Source: Myxococcales bacterium
Lineage (GTDB): Bacteria; Myxococcota; Polyangia; HGW-17; SLPX01
Direction of reading: 5' to 3'
NCBI GenBank assembly: GCA_007131745.1
Contig: SLPX01000348.1
Coordinates: forward strand, 1-7,519
Length of the DNA: 7,519 nucleotides
Positions 1-6,350 of this stretch are shown here, piece by piece. The translations under genes were made by a program, and so were the position numbers. The notes under the pieces are model-generated. The model saw only the letters and a list, made by a program, of their open reading frames with translations, had not been told where the DNA came from and made no database searches. Within the stretch, counting starts at the first letter, position 1. Every line of letters begins with the position of its first letter.

Positions 1-2
1 CG

Positions 3-1736
3 GACAACCCCGACATCATCATGGGGGTAATCGAAAGAATGGACGAGAATTCCGAAGATGAAGAGATCCAATCGCAACGGCTGGCGCTCATGGAACGCTA
101 TCTCGATGTGACCGAGGACGAGGAAAAAGCGCTTCCGATAGCCAGGGAAATCGTGGAGCTTAGTGAAGCATCGGAAAACGACGCTGCCATCCAAACGGCT
201 TACGAACTTGCTCACAAGGCGTGTCCATCGAGCGAGGAATTCACCGCCAAACTGAAAGGTTTCTACGAAGAAAAGGAACTCCATACTCCGCTTGCAAAAA
301 TGTACGATACGGACGCTGAAAACATGGAGAATCCCGAAACGGCCGTGGAAATGTACCGCAAGGCCGCAACCATCTTTCTGGAAAACCTTGAAGACCTTAA
401 TTCCGCTGCTGCGGTGTTGAAAAAAGCAAGAGACAGGACCCCTAAAGATCCTATCCTAGTGGCGGAACTTGCCTCGGTTCTCGCAGCAGCGGGAGATGCA
501 TCGGGTGCTGTTGAAGTTTTGACCCGGGCCTGCGAGGAAGACCTCGAGGGCGAGGCAAAACTCCAACCTCTTCTGCTGCGCTCCGAGATCAGAATGGAAC
601 TCGGCAGCGCGGACGAATCAATTTCCGACCTGGAAGAAGCCTACAACCTTAACCCTGAAGAGGTACTGCCTCACCTGGTGAAAGGTCACGATCAACGAAG
701 AACGATGGCCGCGGAAGCGGATAACATCGAGGCGGAAAGATCTTCGACCATACGTCTCGCCGAACTGTTCGCCGGCGCGGGTGAAACCGGGCAGGCGCAA
801 GAAATACTGGCCGCCTGGGTCTCAAAGGCTCCGGATGACGGCGAAGCTCTGAAAACCCTTCGTGACCTTGCTGTTGAAAGCGGAAATGAAGACGGAATCA
901 TTTTGGCATGTTCCCGCCTTACGAGAGTAGAAGAAGGCGAATCCCAACTTGCAGATGCATTGACCATGGCCGAAACCGCGCTTTCAGCCGGAAGAGAAGC
1001 TGAAATCAAGGATTTCCTCACGGATGTCCACAAAGCGCAGCCTGATGCGGAAAAAGTCACCGAACACCTGCATACTGTATACACAAAAACAAAGTCATGG
1101 AGAGAACTCGCTGAACTCACCATGGAAAAAGCTGAAAAAGCCGAAGACAATGCGAACAAAGCCGATCTCCTGAAAACGGCGGCCGGTCTTTACCTCGACA
1201 GGCTGGAAGACCCCGCATCAGCAGAAAACCCCGTCTCTCAGCTCCGGGAACTTGATCCGGAAAATCTTGATACCGCCCTGTTGTACGTGGATACCCTCGT
1301 AGCATCGGGCAAACTTGACGAGGCGTCAGAAGTGCTGGATCCCATCATCGACGAACAGAAGCGTCCCACGCCCGAACTCGGCAAGCTTCTCCTCCGCAAG
1401 TCGCGCCTTGCAGCAGCAGCCGGTGACGATGAAGCCCGGATGCAACATCTCAACAAGGCGTTTAACGTCGCCAGAAAAGATGGGGAAATAGCGGTGGAAG
1501 TAGCGAGAGTGGCCGAATCCATGGAAGACTATGATCTCGCGCTCAAGGCCCTACGCACCATCAGCCTGGGCAAAAAAGACGGACCCATCACCAGGGGCGA
1601 AGCATTCCTTTGGGAGGCGAAAATAGAAGCCGCAAGGGGCAATCGAGCCAAGGCGCTGCTCCAGATCAAGAAAGCCCTCAAGGAGGATCCGGACATGCAG
1701 GAGGCCCTCGACCTCAAAGAAGAACTCAGCAACTAA
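3..1736 (+). CDS. TPR-type helical-repeat protein, 5'-partial (C-terminal ~577 residues)
   Basis: The reading frame is open to the left edge of the window. The first ATG (position 21) is preceded by in-frame codons D-N-P-D-I-I and has no Shine-Dalgarno sequence, so the true start lies outside. The protein is strongly acidic and rich in Ala, Glu and Leu, with no signal peptide or membrane segment, so it is probably cytoplasmic. Degenerate tetratricopeptide-like helix pairs recur throughout. Counting from the ATG, examples lie near residues 111-140, 145-172, 182-212 and 527-557; the last has the typical pattern of A-K-I-E-A-A-R-G-N, then A-L, then A-L-K-E-D-P. Such repeats form protein-binding superhelices. 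No catalytic domain is visible, so a scaffold or regulatory role is an inference, and no specific partner can be named. It ends with TAA and converges on the racemase gene, with a hairpin in the 44-bp gap. Confidence 0.85.
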   Translation, partial: DNPDIIMGVIERMDENSEDEEIQSQRLALMERYLDVTEDEEKALPIAREIVELSEASENDAAIQTAYELAHKACPSSEEFTAKLKGFYEEKELHTPLAKMYDTDAENMENPETAVEMYRKAATIFLENLEDLNSAAAVLKKARDRTPKDPILVAELASVLAAAGDASGAVEVLTRACEEDLEGEAKLQPLLLRSEIRMELGSADESISDLEEAYNLNPEEVLPHLVKGHDQRRTMAAEADNIEAERSSTIRLAELFAGAGETGQAQEILAAWVSKAPDDGEALKTLRDLAVESGNEDGIILACSRLTRVEEGESQLADALTMAETALSAGREAEIKDFLTDVHKAQPDAEKVTEHLHTVYTKTKSWRELAELTMEKAEKAEDNANKADLLKTAAGLYLDRLEDPASAENPVSQLRELDPENLDTALLYVDTLVASGKLDEASEVLDPIIDEQKRPTPELGKLLLRKSRLAAAAGDDEARMQHLNKAFNVARKDGEIAVEVARVAESMEDYDLALKALRTISLGKKDGPITRGEAFLWEAKIEAARGNRAKALLQIKKALKEDPDMQEALDLKEELSN

Positions 1737-1751
1737 CCACGTTCCGATTGC

Positions 1752-1772
1752 CAGGATCTCAATGAGATCCTG
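1752..1772. terminator. Perfect hairpin between convergent genes, possible bidirectional terminator
   Basis: CAGGATCTC (1752-1760), a 3-nt spacer AAT, then GAGATCCTG (1764-1772) form a perfect 9-bp stem. It sits in the 44-bp gap between the ends of two convergent genes (stops at 1736 and 1781), where a shared terminator is expected. No clear T-run follows on either strand: the plus side continues TATCAGATTT and the minus side is mixed. A classical intrinsic terminator is therefore not certain; it could instead be an mRNA 3'-end stabilising hairpin. Confidence 0.45.
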
Positions 1773-1780
1773 TATCAGAT

Positions 1781-2470
1781 TTAAGTCGTACTCATGCGGA
1801 CCGCGGCCTCGGCCAGCACTTCTACGGAATCCACGAGCGGCAATCCGGTGTCCTGCTCACCTACGGCGAGTCCCAGGTCGGTACATGCCAGCACAACGGC
1901 CTGGACGCCACTCCCCCGTAATTTCGAAATCATTTCAATCAAATCCTTTCGGGCCCGTGTGTAAGCGCAGCCTGAAAGAATGGTCATGATCACCCTGGTC
2001 AACGCGGGCCTATCCGAAGCCGGAGGTACAACTACGTCCACCCCAACAGCGCGACAAGCCTTCTCCAGCAGGCCGTCCCTCAACGTAGCCTCGGATCCGA
2101 ACACACACACCTTTTCATATCCTCTCTCAGCGGCCGCGCGCGCAAGTTCTTCATTCAGATCCAGGCAAGGAATCGACACCACGCCCTTTATCGCAACGAG
2201 GTATTTTTGCACCGTGTTGCACGCCACCACCAAAAAGTCCGCGCCGGCTTTTTCCAGCTTTCCCGCCGCATCCCGAAGCATCTCCACGAGCCGTTCTTCG
2301 TCCTCCATCTTCTCCACAACGTCCGGCGCGGGAAGACTGTAGATAATCATGGGAGGATAATCCGCATCATGACAAGCATTGAACCTGCGCTGAAAAATCC
2401 TCACTACAGCCATGTAAAACGCGGCTGTCGCCTCGGGTCCCATCCCGCCGATTATTCCAATGGTCTTCAT
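1781..2470 (-). CDS. Aspartate/glutamate racemase family protein
   Basis: A 229-residue protein of the usual length for the family. It has the N-terminal motif G-I-I-G-G-M-G-P-E-A-T (residues 5-15) and the two family cysteines, Cys84 in V-A-C-N-T and Cys196 in V-L-A-C-T-D-L. These correspond in position to the paired catalytic cysteines of the archaeal aspartate racemase of about 228 residues. PLP-independent racemases use the two cysteines to take the alpha proton from one face and return it on the other, interconverting D- and L-amino acids; the substrate cannot be assigned from sequence. The residues after C-N-T are V-Q, where many members have a small residue and then His or another polar residue, so specificity may be unusual. 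The ATG at 2470 has GAGG (2476-2479) 5 nt upstream, and an in-frame TGA lies just before it. It is cytoplasmic. A short leader ORF ends within its ribosome-binding site. Confidence 0.92.
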   Translation of the reverse strand: MKTIGIIGGMGPEATAAFYMAVVRIFQRRFNACHDADYPPMIIYSLPAPDVVEKMEDEERLVEMLRDAAGKLEKAGADFLVVACNTVQKYLVAIKGVVSIPCLDLNEELARAAAERGYEKVCVFGSEATLRDGLLEKACRAVGVDVVVPPASDRPALTRVIMTILSGCAYTRARKDLIEMISKLRGSGVQAVVLACTDLGLAVGEQDTGLPLVDSVEVLAEAAVRMSTT

Positions 2471-2477
2471 CTCAACC

Positions 2478-2525
2478 TCATTTCAACATCATTCCAAAAT
2501 CATTTGGATTCTGCTCCATTCTCAT
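2478..2525 (-). CDS. Possible 15-residue leader ORF upstream of the racemase gene
   Basis: The peptide MRMEQNPNDFGMMLK starts with ATG at 2523-2525 and is preceded by a very strong Shine-Dalgarno sequence, GGGAGGA (2534-2540), with an 8-nt spacer. This is better than the racemase's own site. Its TGA stop (2478-2480) overlaps the racemase GAGG, leaving 7 nt before the racemase ATG in a different frame. That geometry fits translational coupling or a regulatory leader peptide. No run of a single amino acid typical of classical attenuation is present, although 4 of the 15 residues are Met. It may instead be chance or a relic of a longer gene. The evidence is the ribosome-binding site and the spacing only. 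Confidence 0.4.
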   Translation of the reverse strand: MRMEQNPNDFGMMLK

Positions 2526-2555
2526 TCCAACAATCCTCCCGCTTAAGTAGAAGAA

Positions 2556-2582
2556 ATTAAACAAATGTGTGTAGATCATCAA
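2556..2582 (-). promoter_or_regulatory. Weak candidate promoter for leader ORF and racemase
   Basis: On the minus strand, TTGATG (2577-2582) and TTTAAT (2556-2561, five of six matches to the -10 consensus) are separated by only 15 nt. This lies between the toxin stop and the leader ORF ribosome-binding site. The short spacing makes it doubtful; the racemase could instead be read through from the toxin-antitoxin operon, since no terminator is visible after the toxin gene. Confidence 0.25.
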
Positions 2583-2594
2583 GAGACTTCAAAA

Positions 2595-2918
2595 TCAACG
2601 AAGGTCGAGCTGTACCCTGATCACTTCTTCGACTTTTGCCATGTCATCCGCTGAAAGAATTCCTGCTCGTTTGAACAGCCGCTCCTTGCTGACCGTAGCC
2701 AATTGGTCTGCCATGACTTTGCTTTTTCTACCCGCAAAAACAACGGGTGCCTCGCTTGGATAAACCCGATCCGTCTTGGAAGTGAGCGGCACTACCTGGA
2801 CCCTGTTAAGAAACCTGTTGGACGCGTCATTGCTGACGATGACAGCGGGCCGCTTTTTTCTTATCTCTCCCCCGACCGAAGGGTCGAAATTCACCCACCA
2901 TACCTCACTCCGTTTCAT
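2595..2918 (-). CDS. mazF: MazF/PemK-family toxin, mRNA endoribonuclease
   Basis: A 107-residue protein, the normal length for MazF/PemK toxins, which cleave single-stranded RNA at short specific sequences and so halt translation. Family marks are the N-terminal strand E-V-W-W-V-N-F-D-P-S-V-G-G-E (residues 5-18), R-K-K-R-P-A-V-I-V-S-N-D (20-31), V-V-P-L-T-S (42-47) and D-Q-L-A-T-V (71-76). Arg23 and Thr46 match the expected catalytic Arg and Ser/Thr pair. The frame stays open far upstream (an in-frame ATG lies at 3125), but that extension is only the antitoxin gene read in another frame. The ATG at 2918 is chosen because GAGG lies 9 nt upstream and it gives family length. The gene overlaps the antitoxin's 3' end by 14 bp, as usual for coupled toxin-antitoxin pairs. 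All key residues are present, so it is probably active. The cleavage sequence cannot be predicted. Confidence 0.93.
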   Translation of the reverse strand: MKRSEVWWVNFDPSVGGEIRKKRPAVIVSNDASNRFLNRVQVVPLTSKTDRVYPSEAPVVFAGRKSKVMADQLATVSKERLFKRAGILSADDMAKVEEVIRVQLDLR

Positions 2919-3150
2919 CGCCAACATCCTCGCCACCAAAGTCCTTGAAGGTGACCTCGGCCCATTCCTCGGCTTCCTGTTCCCGTTCTTGATCTCTTGC
3001 CATTTCAGCGTATTCTTTCTCAAGGTCGGGACGCACAACGTAAGGACGCACGATTTCTTGAACAAACCTGCTGATCTTGCGAGGACCGATGACCTTGTAT
3101 AGGCCCTCATAGACTTCTTCATCAATTGTTATGGTTAATTTTTTTTGCAT
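2905..3150 (-). CDS. Ribbon-helix-helix antitoxin of the MazF-type toxin
   Basis: An 81-residue small protein. The N-terminal beta strand K-K-L-T-I-T-I (residues 3-9), helix E-E-V-Y-E-G-L-Y-K-V-I-G (11-22) and second helix K-I-S-R-F-V-Q-E-I-V-R-P-Y (25-37) match the ribbon-helix-helix (CopG/MetJ-like) DNA-binding fold. Residues 43-81 are highly acidic and probably unstructured, as expected for the tail that blocks the RNase groove of MazF. It therefore resembles the Bacillus-type MazE (ribbon-helix-helix) rather than the AbrB-fold MazE of E. coli. The ATG at 3150 has GAGG (3156-3159) 5 nt upstream. The promoter lies just upstream with two tandem repeats over the -10, pointing to autorepression by the antitoxin or toxin-antitoxin complex. 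Its stop overlaps the toxin start. An A8 run spans codons 2-4. Confidence 0.9.
   Translation of the reverse strand: MQKKLTITIDEEVYEGLYKVIGPRKISRFVQEIVRPYVVRPDLEKEYAEMARDQEREQEAEEWAEVTFKDFGGEDVGDETE
2928..2931 (-). promoter_or_regulatory. Ribosome-binding site deciding the toxin start
   Basis: GAGG on the minus strand lies inside the antitoxin coding region, 9 nt before the ATG at 2916-2918. It excludes the alternative in-frame ATG at 2925-2927, which directly abuts it. It is consistent with toxin translation coupled to antitoxin translation. Confidence 0.6.
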
Positions 3151-3159
3151 CTTTGCCTC

Positions 3160-3180
3160 ACTATACGTGTACTATACGTG
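3160..3180. repeat. Tandem 10-bp direct repeats, probable antitoxin operator
   Basis: ACTATACGTG occurs exactly at 3160-3169 and again at 3171-3180, an 11-bp period (about one helical turn). On the minus strand each copy reads CACGTATAGT; the upstream copy contains the -10 box and the downstream copy covers the predicted transcription start. Ribbon-helix-helix repressors bind tandem sites on one face of the helix, so this is the likely autoregulatory operator. It could also act on the small divergent ORF at 3201. Confidence 0.7.
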
Positions 3181-3199
3181 CAATGTTTTAGAGGGTCAA
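3171..3199 (-). promoter_or_regulatory. Strong sigma70-type promoter of the toxin-antitoxin operon
   Basis: On the minus strand, -35 TTGACC (3194-3199), a 17-nt spacer and -10 TATAGT (3171-3176, five of six consensus matches) precede the antitoxin ATG at 3150. The predicted start near 3164 leaves a leader of about 14 nt that still holds the GAGG site. The -10 lies inside one of the direct repeats. Confidence 0.75.
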
Positions 3200-3200
3200 G

Positions 3201-3308
3201 ATGGACAAAATCGACAAGATGAAAATCGAAAACTCCCAGGTAACATTACAAATCAAAACCGATATTGCTTACCGGACCGAAGGGCTTTCTTGGATCCAAT
3301 CGCGGTAA
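3201..3308 (+). CDS. Possible 35-residue small ORF divergent from the antitoxin
   Basis: ATG at 3201 is preceded by GAGGG (3191-3195) with a 5-nt spacer, and the frame closes with TAA at 3306-3308. The peptide begins MDKIDKMKIENSQVTLQ and is hydrophilic, with no membrane segment. It matches nothing I recognise. It could be a genuine small protein, the truncated 5' end of an older gene cut by insertion of the neighbouring cassette, or chance. Its ribosome-binding site overlaps the -35 of the antitoxin promoter on the other strand, and the shared repeats could regulate both directions. No good plus-strand promoter with normal spacing is visible. Confidence 0.3.
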   Translation: MDKIDKMKIENSQVTLQIKTDIAYRTEGLSWIQSR

Positions 3309-3352
3309 TACAGGCAATTGCTCGTCAGCCCTGTTTCATCCTCGTAACTGAG

Positions 3353-4999
3353 CTATTTGATGTTCGCCTTGGCCCATTCATAGGCCAGAAAATAGTTTTT
3401 GCGTTCAGTTTCCGTCATCCCGGCTAAGTGGCGGAATGTGTTTTCAAAAGCCATTTTGTAAGCATCGAATGACTCCGGCCTCAAGGCATATCGAGATGTA
3501 TAGCGCCCTCTTCTCGCCTCTGCGTATGCATTCTCCATTGGAGGCAAATCCCCGCGCGCTCTCGTCCAGGAGGCTGCTACATCCATGGCGGCCAGGTGAC
3601 CTTTTCGGCTGTATTGCGCTCTCTCTTCTTCAATGAATCTCCGCTGACTTCCGCCGATCTCAACCAAAGACAAAACACCGCCTACAACAGACATTCCTAC
3701 CGACAATAAGAAAGTACACTTCAATACAGCCACACTCTCTATTGCCAATGCAGTCACCGCTGTGTCAATAACCTGTACCCCGATTTGAGCGCCGCCTACC
3801 GCGCCTCTTACTTTTTCCGAGAACACCTCGGACGAGTTTGCTTTTCCGGAAGGAATCTGAAGCGCCCGGTTGTTAATGCCAAACTGTTGAGCTGAATATT
3901 TGAGCGAATGCTTTTGCATCTCAGTGATGGCTTTCTGCACTACAGCTTGAGTACCGGCATTGAATGCAGAAATCCCTCTTCGGCTCAACGCAGAAGCCAT
4001 CAAATGAACGGATGCCGGACTTTGCGGACCGCCGAGTTCAAAGATCTTCTTCGCCATTTTTCCGGCGAGTCCTTTTTTCACTCCCATGTTTGATTCGAGA
4101 ATCCGGGAGTAGTGCTTCAGCTCGATATCGCGCGCCATATTTTTGGCCGCGGCCAGGTTTTTCTCAAGCTGATTCTTGTATACCCGTCCGGTTTTCTCAG
4201 GGTTTCTGGATTCAGCAATACTTTTCAAAGCATCCTTGAGCTCAGGTCCGTGGATTCTGCTTTGTGGATGAGATTTTCTCACATATCCTCCATATATTTT
4301 GAGTTCGGCATTCGATTTACCATTATCCATCACGTATTGTGCCATGGCATTGACCGTTGAAATTGCATCTTGGGGCTTTTTGTTTTTGTTGCCTACAAGG
4401 CTGATCAAACTGGGCGCAAGAGCGTAGACCATTTTGTCGTTGGTATAAGCCGGGTTCTTTACCATGGCCACAGCCGCGGCGCGACCGCTACGAGAAGCCG
4501 AAATGTCGCCGGTCCTGTCTAAAAGGCCGGTAAGTCTTTGGAGCTGCGAAAAGGACAATCCGGCCCTATCTTGGACGAGTACCCCGTGAAGAGTATTGAG
4601 AGTACCCCGATATTTTGGGTCCGCGCCCGCTTTTTTGATAAGGTTGCGCACCTCCGATTCCATTGAGATCCTTCGGTCGGACACATCGATTCTCTTGACA
4701 GCGCGCATGATGGCTGCAGACCGGTCACGATATTGCCGAACCTGGTCATTGGGCAAATCACCGAAACCATAGGCGCTCACGAATCTTTCGTTGGCCTTCG
4801 TGAGCTTCCCCGCGTTCGTCGCGGAGCCGGCTTTTCGAGTAAACCTCTGAACATCACCCGGCTGATTCGTTGAATCCACAGTCGGATTGTTTGCGTTGCT
4901 TTGGGATTCAGCGTCCGCTCTGCTCTTTCTGGAAGAGGTATTTCTTGTGTATTGGTTGATTTGATTAGCAACTTTTCCTATTGATGACAGCATTCCCAT
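3353..4999 (-). CDS. Unrecognised 548-residue protein with a C-terminal hydrophobic hairpin
   Basis: I do not recognise this protein. The ATG at 4999 has GGAG (5006-5009) 6 nt upstream; a second ATG follows at codon 3. There is no N-terminal signal peptide. Residues 1-60 are polar and rich in Ser, Asn, Thr and Arg, and look disordered. Residues 65-395 are basic and apparently helical, without a recognisable catalytic motif. Residues about 399-449 form one long hydrophobic stretch rich in Gly, Ala, Val and Leu, best read as two membrane-spanning or buried helices (about 399-421 and 424-448) joined by a tight turn, with the only Cys at 428. A charged, aromatic-rich tail of about 100 residues follows, ending W-A-K-A-N-I-K. 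A polar N-terminus plus one hydrophobic hairpin recalls secreted translocators, effectors or pore-forming toxins, but that is analogy only. No immunity-like gene adjoins it. It is co-oriented with the toxin-antitoxin operon, 202 bp upstream of it. Confidence 0.8.
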   Translation of the reverse strand: MGMLSSIGKVANQINQYTRNTSSRKSRADAESQSNANNPTVDSTNQPGDVQRFTRKAGSATNAGKLTKANERFVSAYGFGDLPNDQVRQYRDRSAAIMRAVKRIDVSDRRISMESEVRNLIKKAGADPKYRGTLNTLHGVLVQDRAGLSFSQLQRLTGLLDRTGDISASRSGRAAAVAMVKNPAYTNDKMVYALAPSLISLVGNKNKKPQDAISTVNAMAQYVMDNGKSNAELKIYGGYVRKSHPQSRIHGPELKDALKSIAESRNPEKTGRVYKNQLEKNLAAAKNMARDIELKHYSRILESNMGVKKGLAGKMAKKIFELGGPQSPASVHLMASALSRRGISAFNAGTQAVVQKAITEMQKHSLKYSAQQFGINNRALQIPSGKANSSEVFSEKVRGAVGGAQIGVQVIDTAVTALAIESVAVLKCTFLLSVGMSVVGGVLSLVEIGGSQRRFIEEERAQYSRKGHLAAMDVAASWTRARGDLPPMENAYAEARRGRYTSRYALRPESFDAYKMAFENTFRHLAGMTETERKNYFLAYEWAKANIK

Positions 5000-5178
5000 T
5001 TTCTTCTCCCTTTCTCTTTTTATTTGAATTTTGGTTTTATCGAGGCTCTTTGTTCGATTACTCGTTTATCATTCCACCGGTTTGTGGTTTTTCTCTCGAT
5101 TCAAAGCAATTATCGGAAAGGAGCGCAGATTGTTGCTGCCGGTTTTTCAGTGTTGGCTAAGAAGCTGAAATGATTGAA

Positions 5179-5198
5179 AGAAAAGCGTCAGCTTTTCT
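5179..5198 (-). terminator. Possible terminator at the ATPase gene end
   Basis: AGAAAAGC (5179-5186), a 4-nt loop and GCTTTTCT (5191-5198) form a perfect 8-bp stem that includes the ATPase stop codon (5188-5190). On the minus strand it is followed by the fairly T-rich TTCAATCATTTC. The stem is AT-rich and so weak, and this is a tentative call. If real, it separates the ATPase transcript from the downstream 548-residue gene. Confidence 0.35.
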
Positions 5199-6333
5199 GA
5201 GCAAGCAGACCGTGAAGATTGCCAAAAAACTCAGAAAGAGGAACCACTTCGATTCCACGATCAAAAAGGCGGCGGTGCCCACCGTATAGAAGAATCGGGC
5301 GCGCCATGGGGTAGTCGCGACAAAAAGCGGTGAGGCCGCTGAAGTCACGCTTGCGCAAATTTTTCGTGCGCTTGACCTCTATAGCCACAATTTCCTGTTC
5401 CCCATAGAGAACAAAATCCACTTCCTGACCATTGGATGTGCGCCAAAAAAACAGCTCGTAACCCAAATCGCGGTAGTCGTTTATAGCCCGGATCTCTTGA
5501 AAAACCAGGGTTTCCAGAGCGGCTCCATCGATCTCTTCGGGTCGGTCCAGAGGACCTTTGGGCCTAATTGTCCGATAAACACCTACATCAAAGAAAAAGA
5601 ACTTGGAATGCGCGGTGAGTCGTCTTTTCGCCCGCTTCCGGAACGCCGGCAGCCGCGTCGCAAGAAGCAGATCTTCAAGTATTCTGAAATACTCCTCAAC
5701 GAGCTTTCGATTCGCGTCACATTCACGGGCGACTTCAGAAATATTCAGAACCGATGCTTGAGAAAAACCCGCGGCTTCCAGAAACCGCGCAAACGTCTGT
5801 AGGTTCCTTGTGAGTCCTTCTTGTTGAACCTCTTCGCGCAAATAGGTTTGAACATAGCTCTTCAGGTAGGCGGCGGGATCCGGATCCGAATAGACCATAG
5901 GCATGTGGCCGTACTCCAAAGAATGGCCCAAGTTAAAATCCTCTCCCAACTCTGAGGCTGTTAAAGGGTGCATTTGGAGGGTGACGGCCCGGCCGGCCAA
6001 AAGATTGGTACCTTTGCGCCTCAGCTTTCTGGCGCTGGAGCCTGTCAAAGCGAAAAGCAACCCACGGCTCTCGACGAGCCGATGCACCTCATTGAGCAAA
6101 TCAGGGATCCTCTGGATCTCATCAATGACCACCCATCCTTCGTATTGAGGCGGCACAAAAGTTTCCAACCGTCCGGGAGACGCCAGAAGAAGTCTGTAAA
6201 GGTCTGAATCCAGCAGATCCAAATACAAACTCTTTTTGAACACTCTTTGCACCCAGGTCGATTTTCCCGTGCCTCTAGGCCCAAAAAGAAAAAAACTCTT
6301 TTTTGTTGGTGGGTGGATTTCTCTGGTGTACAT
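5188..6333 (-). CDS. AAA_14 ATPase with DUF4143 domain (PD-(D/E)XK-like C-terminus)
   Basis: A 381-residue protein of normal family length. Walker A G-P-R-G-T-G-K-S-T (residues 18-26), Walker B V-V-I-D-E-I-Q (68-74) and the sensor-like L-T-G-S-S-A-R-K-L (96-104) define a P-loop ATPase. The C-terminal DUF4143 region carries E-V-D-F (Asp306) and A-I-E-V-K-R (Glu319, Lys321), the restriction-endonuclease-like D...ExK signature, so the nucleotide-binding and nuclease-like motifs are intact. The family is widespread, often in accessory or mobile regions, and its biological role is poorly known; no membrane segment is seen. The ATG at 6333 is preferred over an in-frame TTG at 6348 because family members begin near this point (M-Y-T-R-E-I) and because the promoter places the transcription start at this A. 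Only GGA lies upstream as a possible ribosome site. Stand-alone transcription is likely. Confidence 0.92.
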   Translation of the reverse strand: MYTREIHPPTKKSFFLFGPRGTGKSTWVQRVFKKSLYLDLLDSDLYRLLLASPGRLETFVPPQYEGWVVIDEIQRIPDLLNEVHRLVESRGLLFALTGSSARKLRRKGTNLLAGRAVTLQMHPLTASELGEDFNLGHSLEYGHMPMVYSDPDPAAYLKSYVQTYLREEVQQEGLTRNLQTFARFLEAAGFSQASVLNISEVARECDANRKLVEEYFRILEDLLLATRLPAFRKRAKRRLTAHSKFFFFDVGVYRTIRPKGPLDRPEEIDGAALETLVFQEIRAINDYRDLGYELFFWRTSNGQEVDFVLYGEQEIVAIEVKRTKNLRKRDFSGLTAFCRDYPMARPILLYGGHRRLFDRGIEVVPLSEFFGNLHGLLAQKS

Positions 6334-6338
6334 GAATC

Positions 6339-6350
6339 CATTGTACAATG
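6339..6350. promoter_or_regulatory. 12-bp perfect palindrome over the ATPase -10 box
   Basis: CATTGTACAATG equals its own reverse complement and contains five of the six -10 bases. The position is ideal for a dimeric repressor to block the promoter. It may be the autoregulatory site of an unknown regulator; no regulator gene lies next to it. Confidence 0.45.

Noticed and set aside
692..1159. 155-codon minus-strand ORF opposite the TPR gene
   Set aside because: Its Ser/Ala-rich composition is that expected from the antisense of Glu/Ala/Leu-rich coding DNA. No ribosome-binding site and no domain.
1980..2560. Plus-strand ORFs opposite the racemase gene
   Set aside because: They are antisense shadows of a clearly identified gene and have no recognisable motif.
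2919..3125. N-terminal extension of the MazF toxin to a 176-residue protein
   Set aside because: The extra 69 residues are the antitoxin gene read in another frame. The ATG at 2918 has its own ribosome-binding site and gives normal family length.
3131..3427. 98-codon plus-strand ORF starting opposite the antitoxin 5' end
   Set aside because: It crosses the antitoxin promoter and operator and ends opposite the 3' end of the 548-residue gene. It has no ribosome-binding site or recognisable domain.
5017..5172. Plus-strand open frame ending V-A-A-G-F-S-V-L-A-K-K-L-K before a TGA at about 5172
   Set aside because: The ending looks protein-like, but the upstream part has no ATG, no ribosome-binding site and no recognisable similarity. 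Probably chance; at most a faint gene fossil.
6342..6348. TTG at 6346-6348 as the ATPase start
   Set aside because: It lies inside the promoter -10 region and upstream of the predicted transcription start. The ATG at 6333 fits the family N-terminus better.
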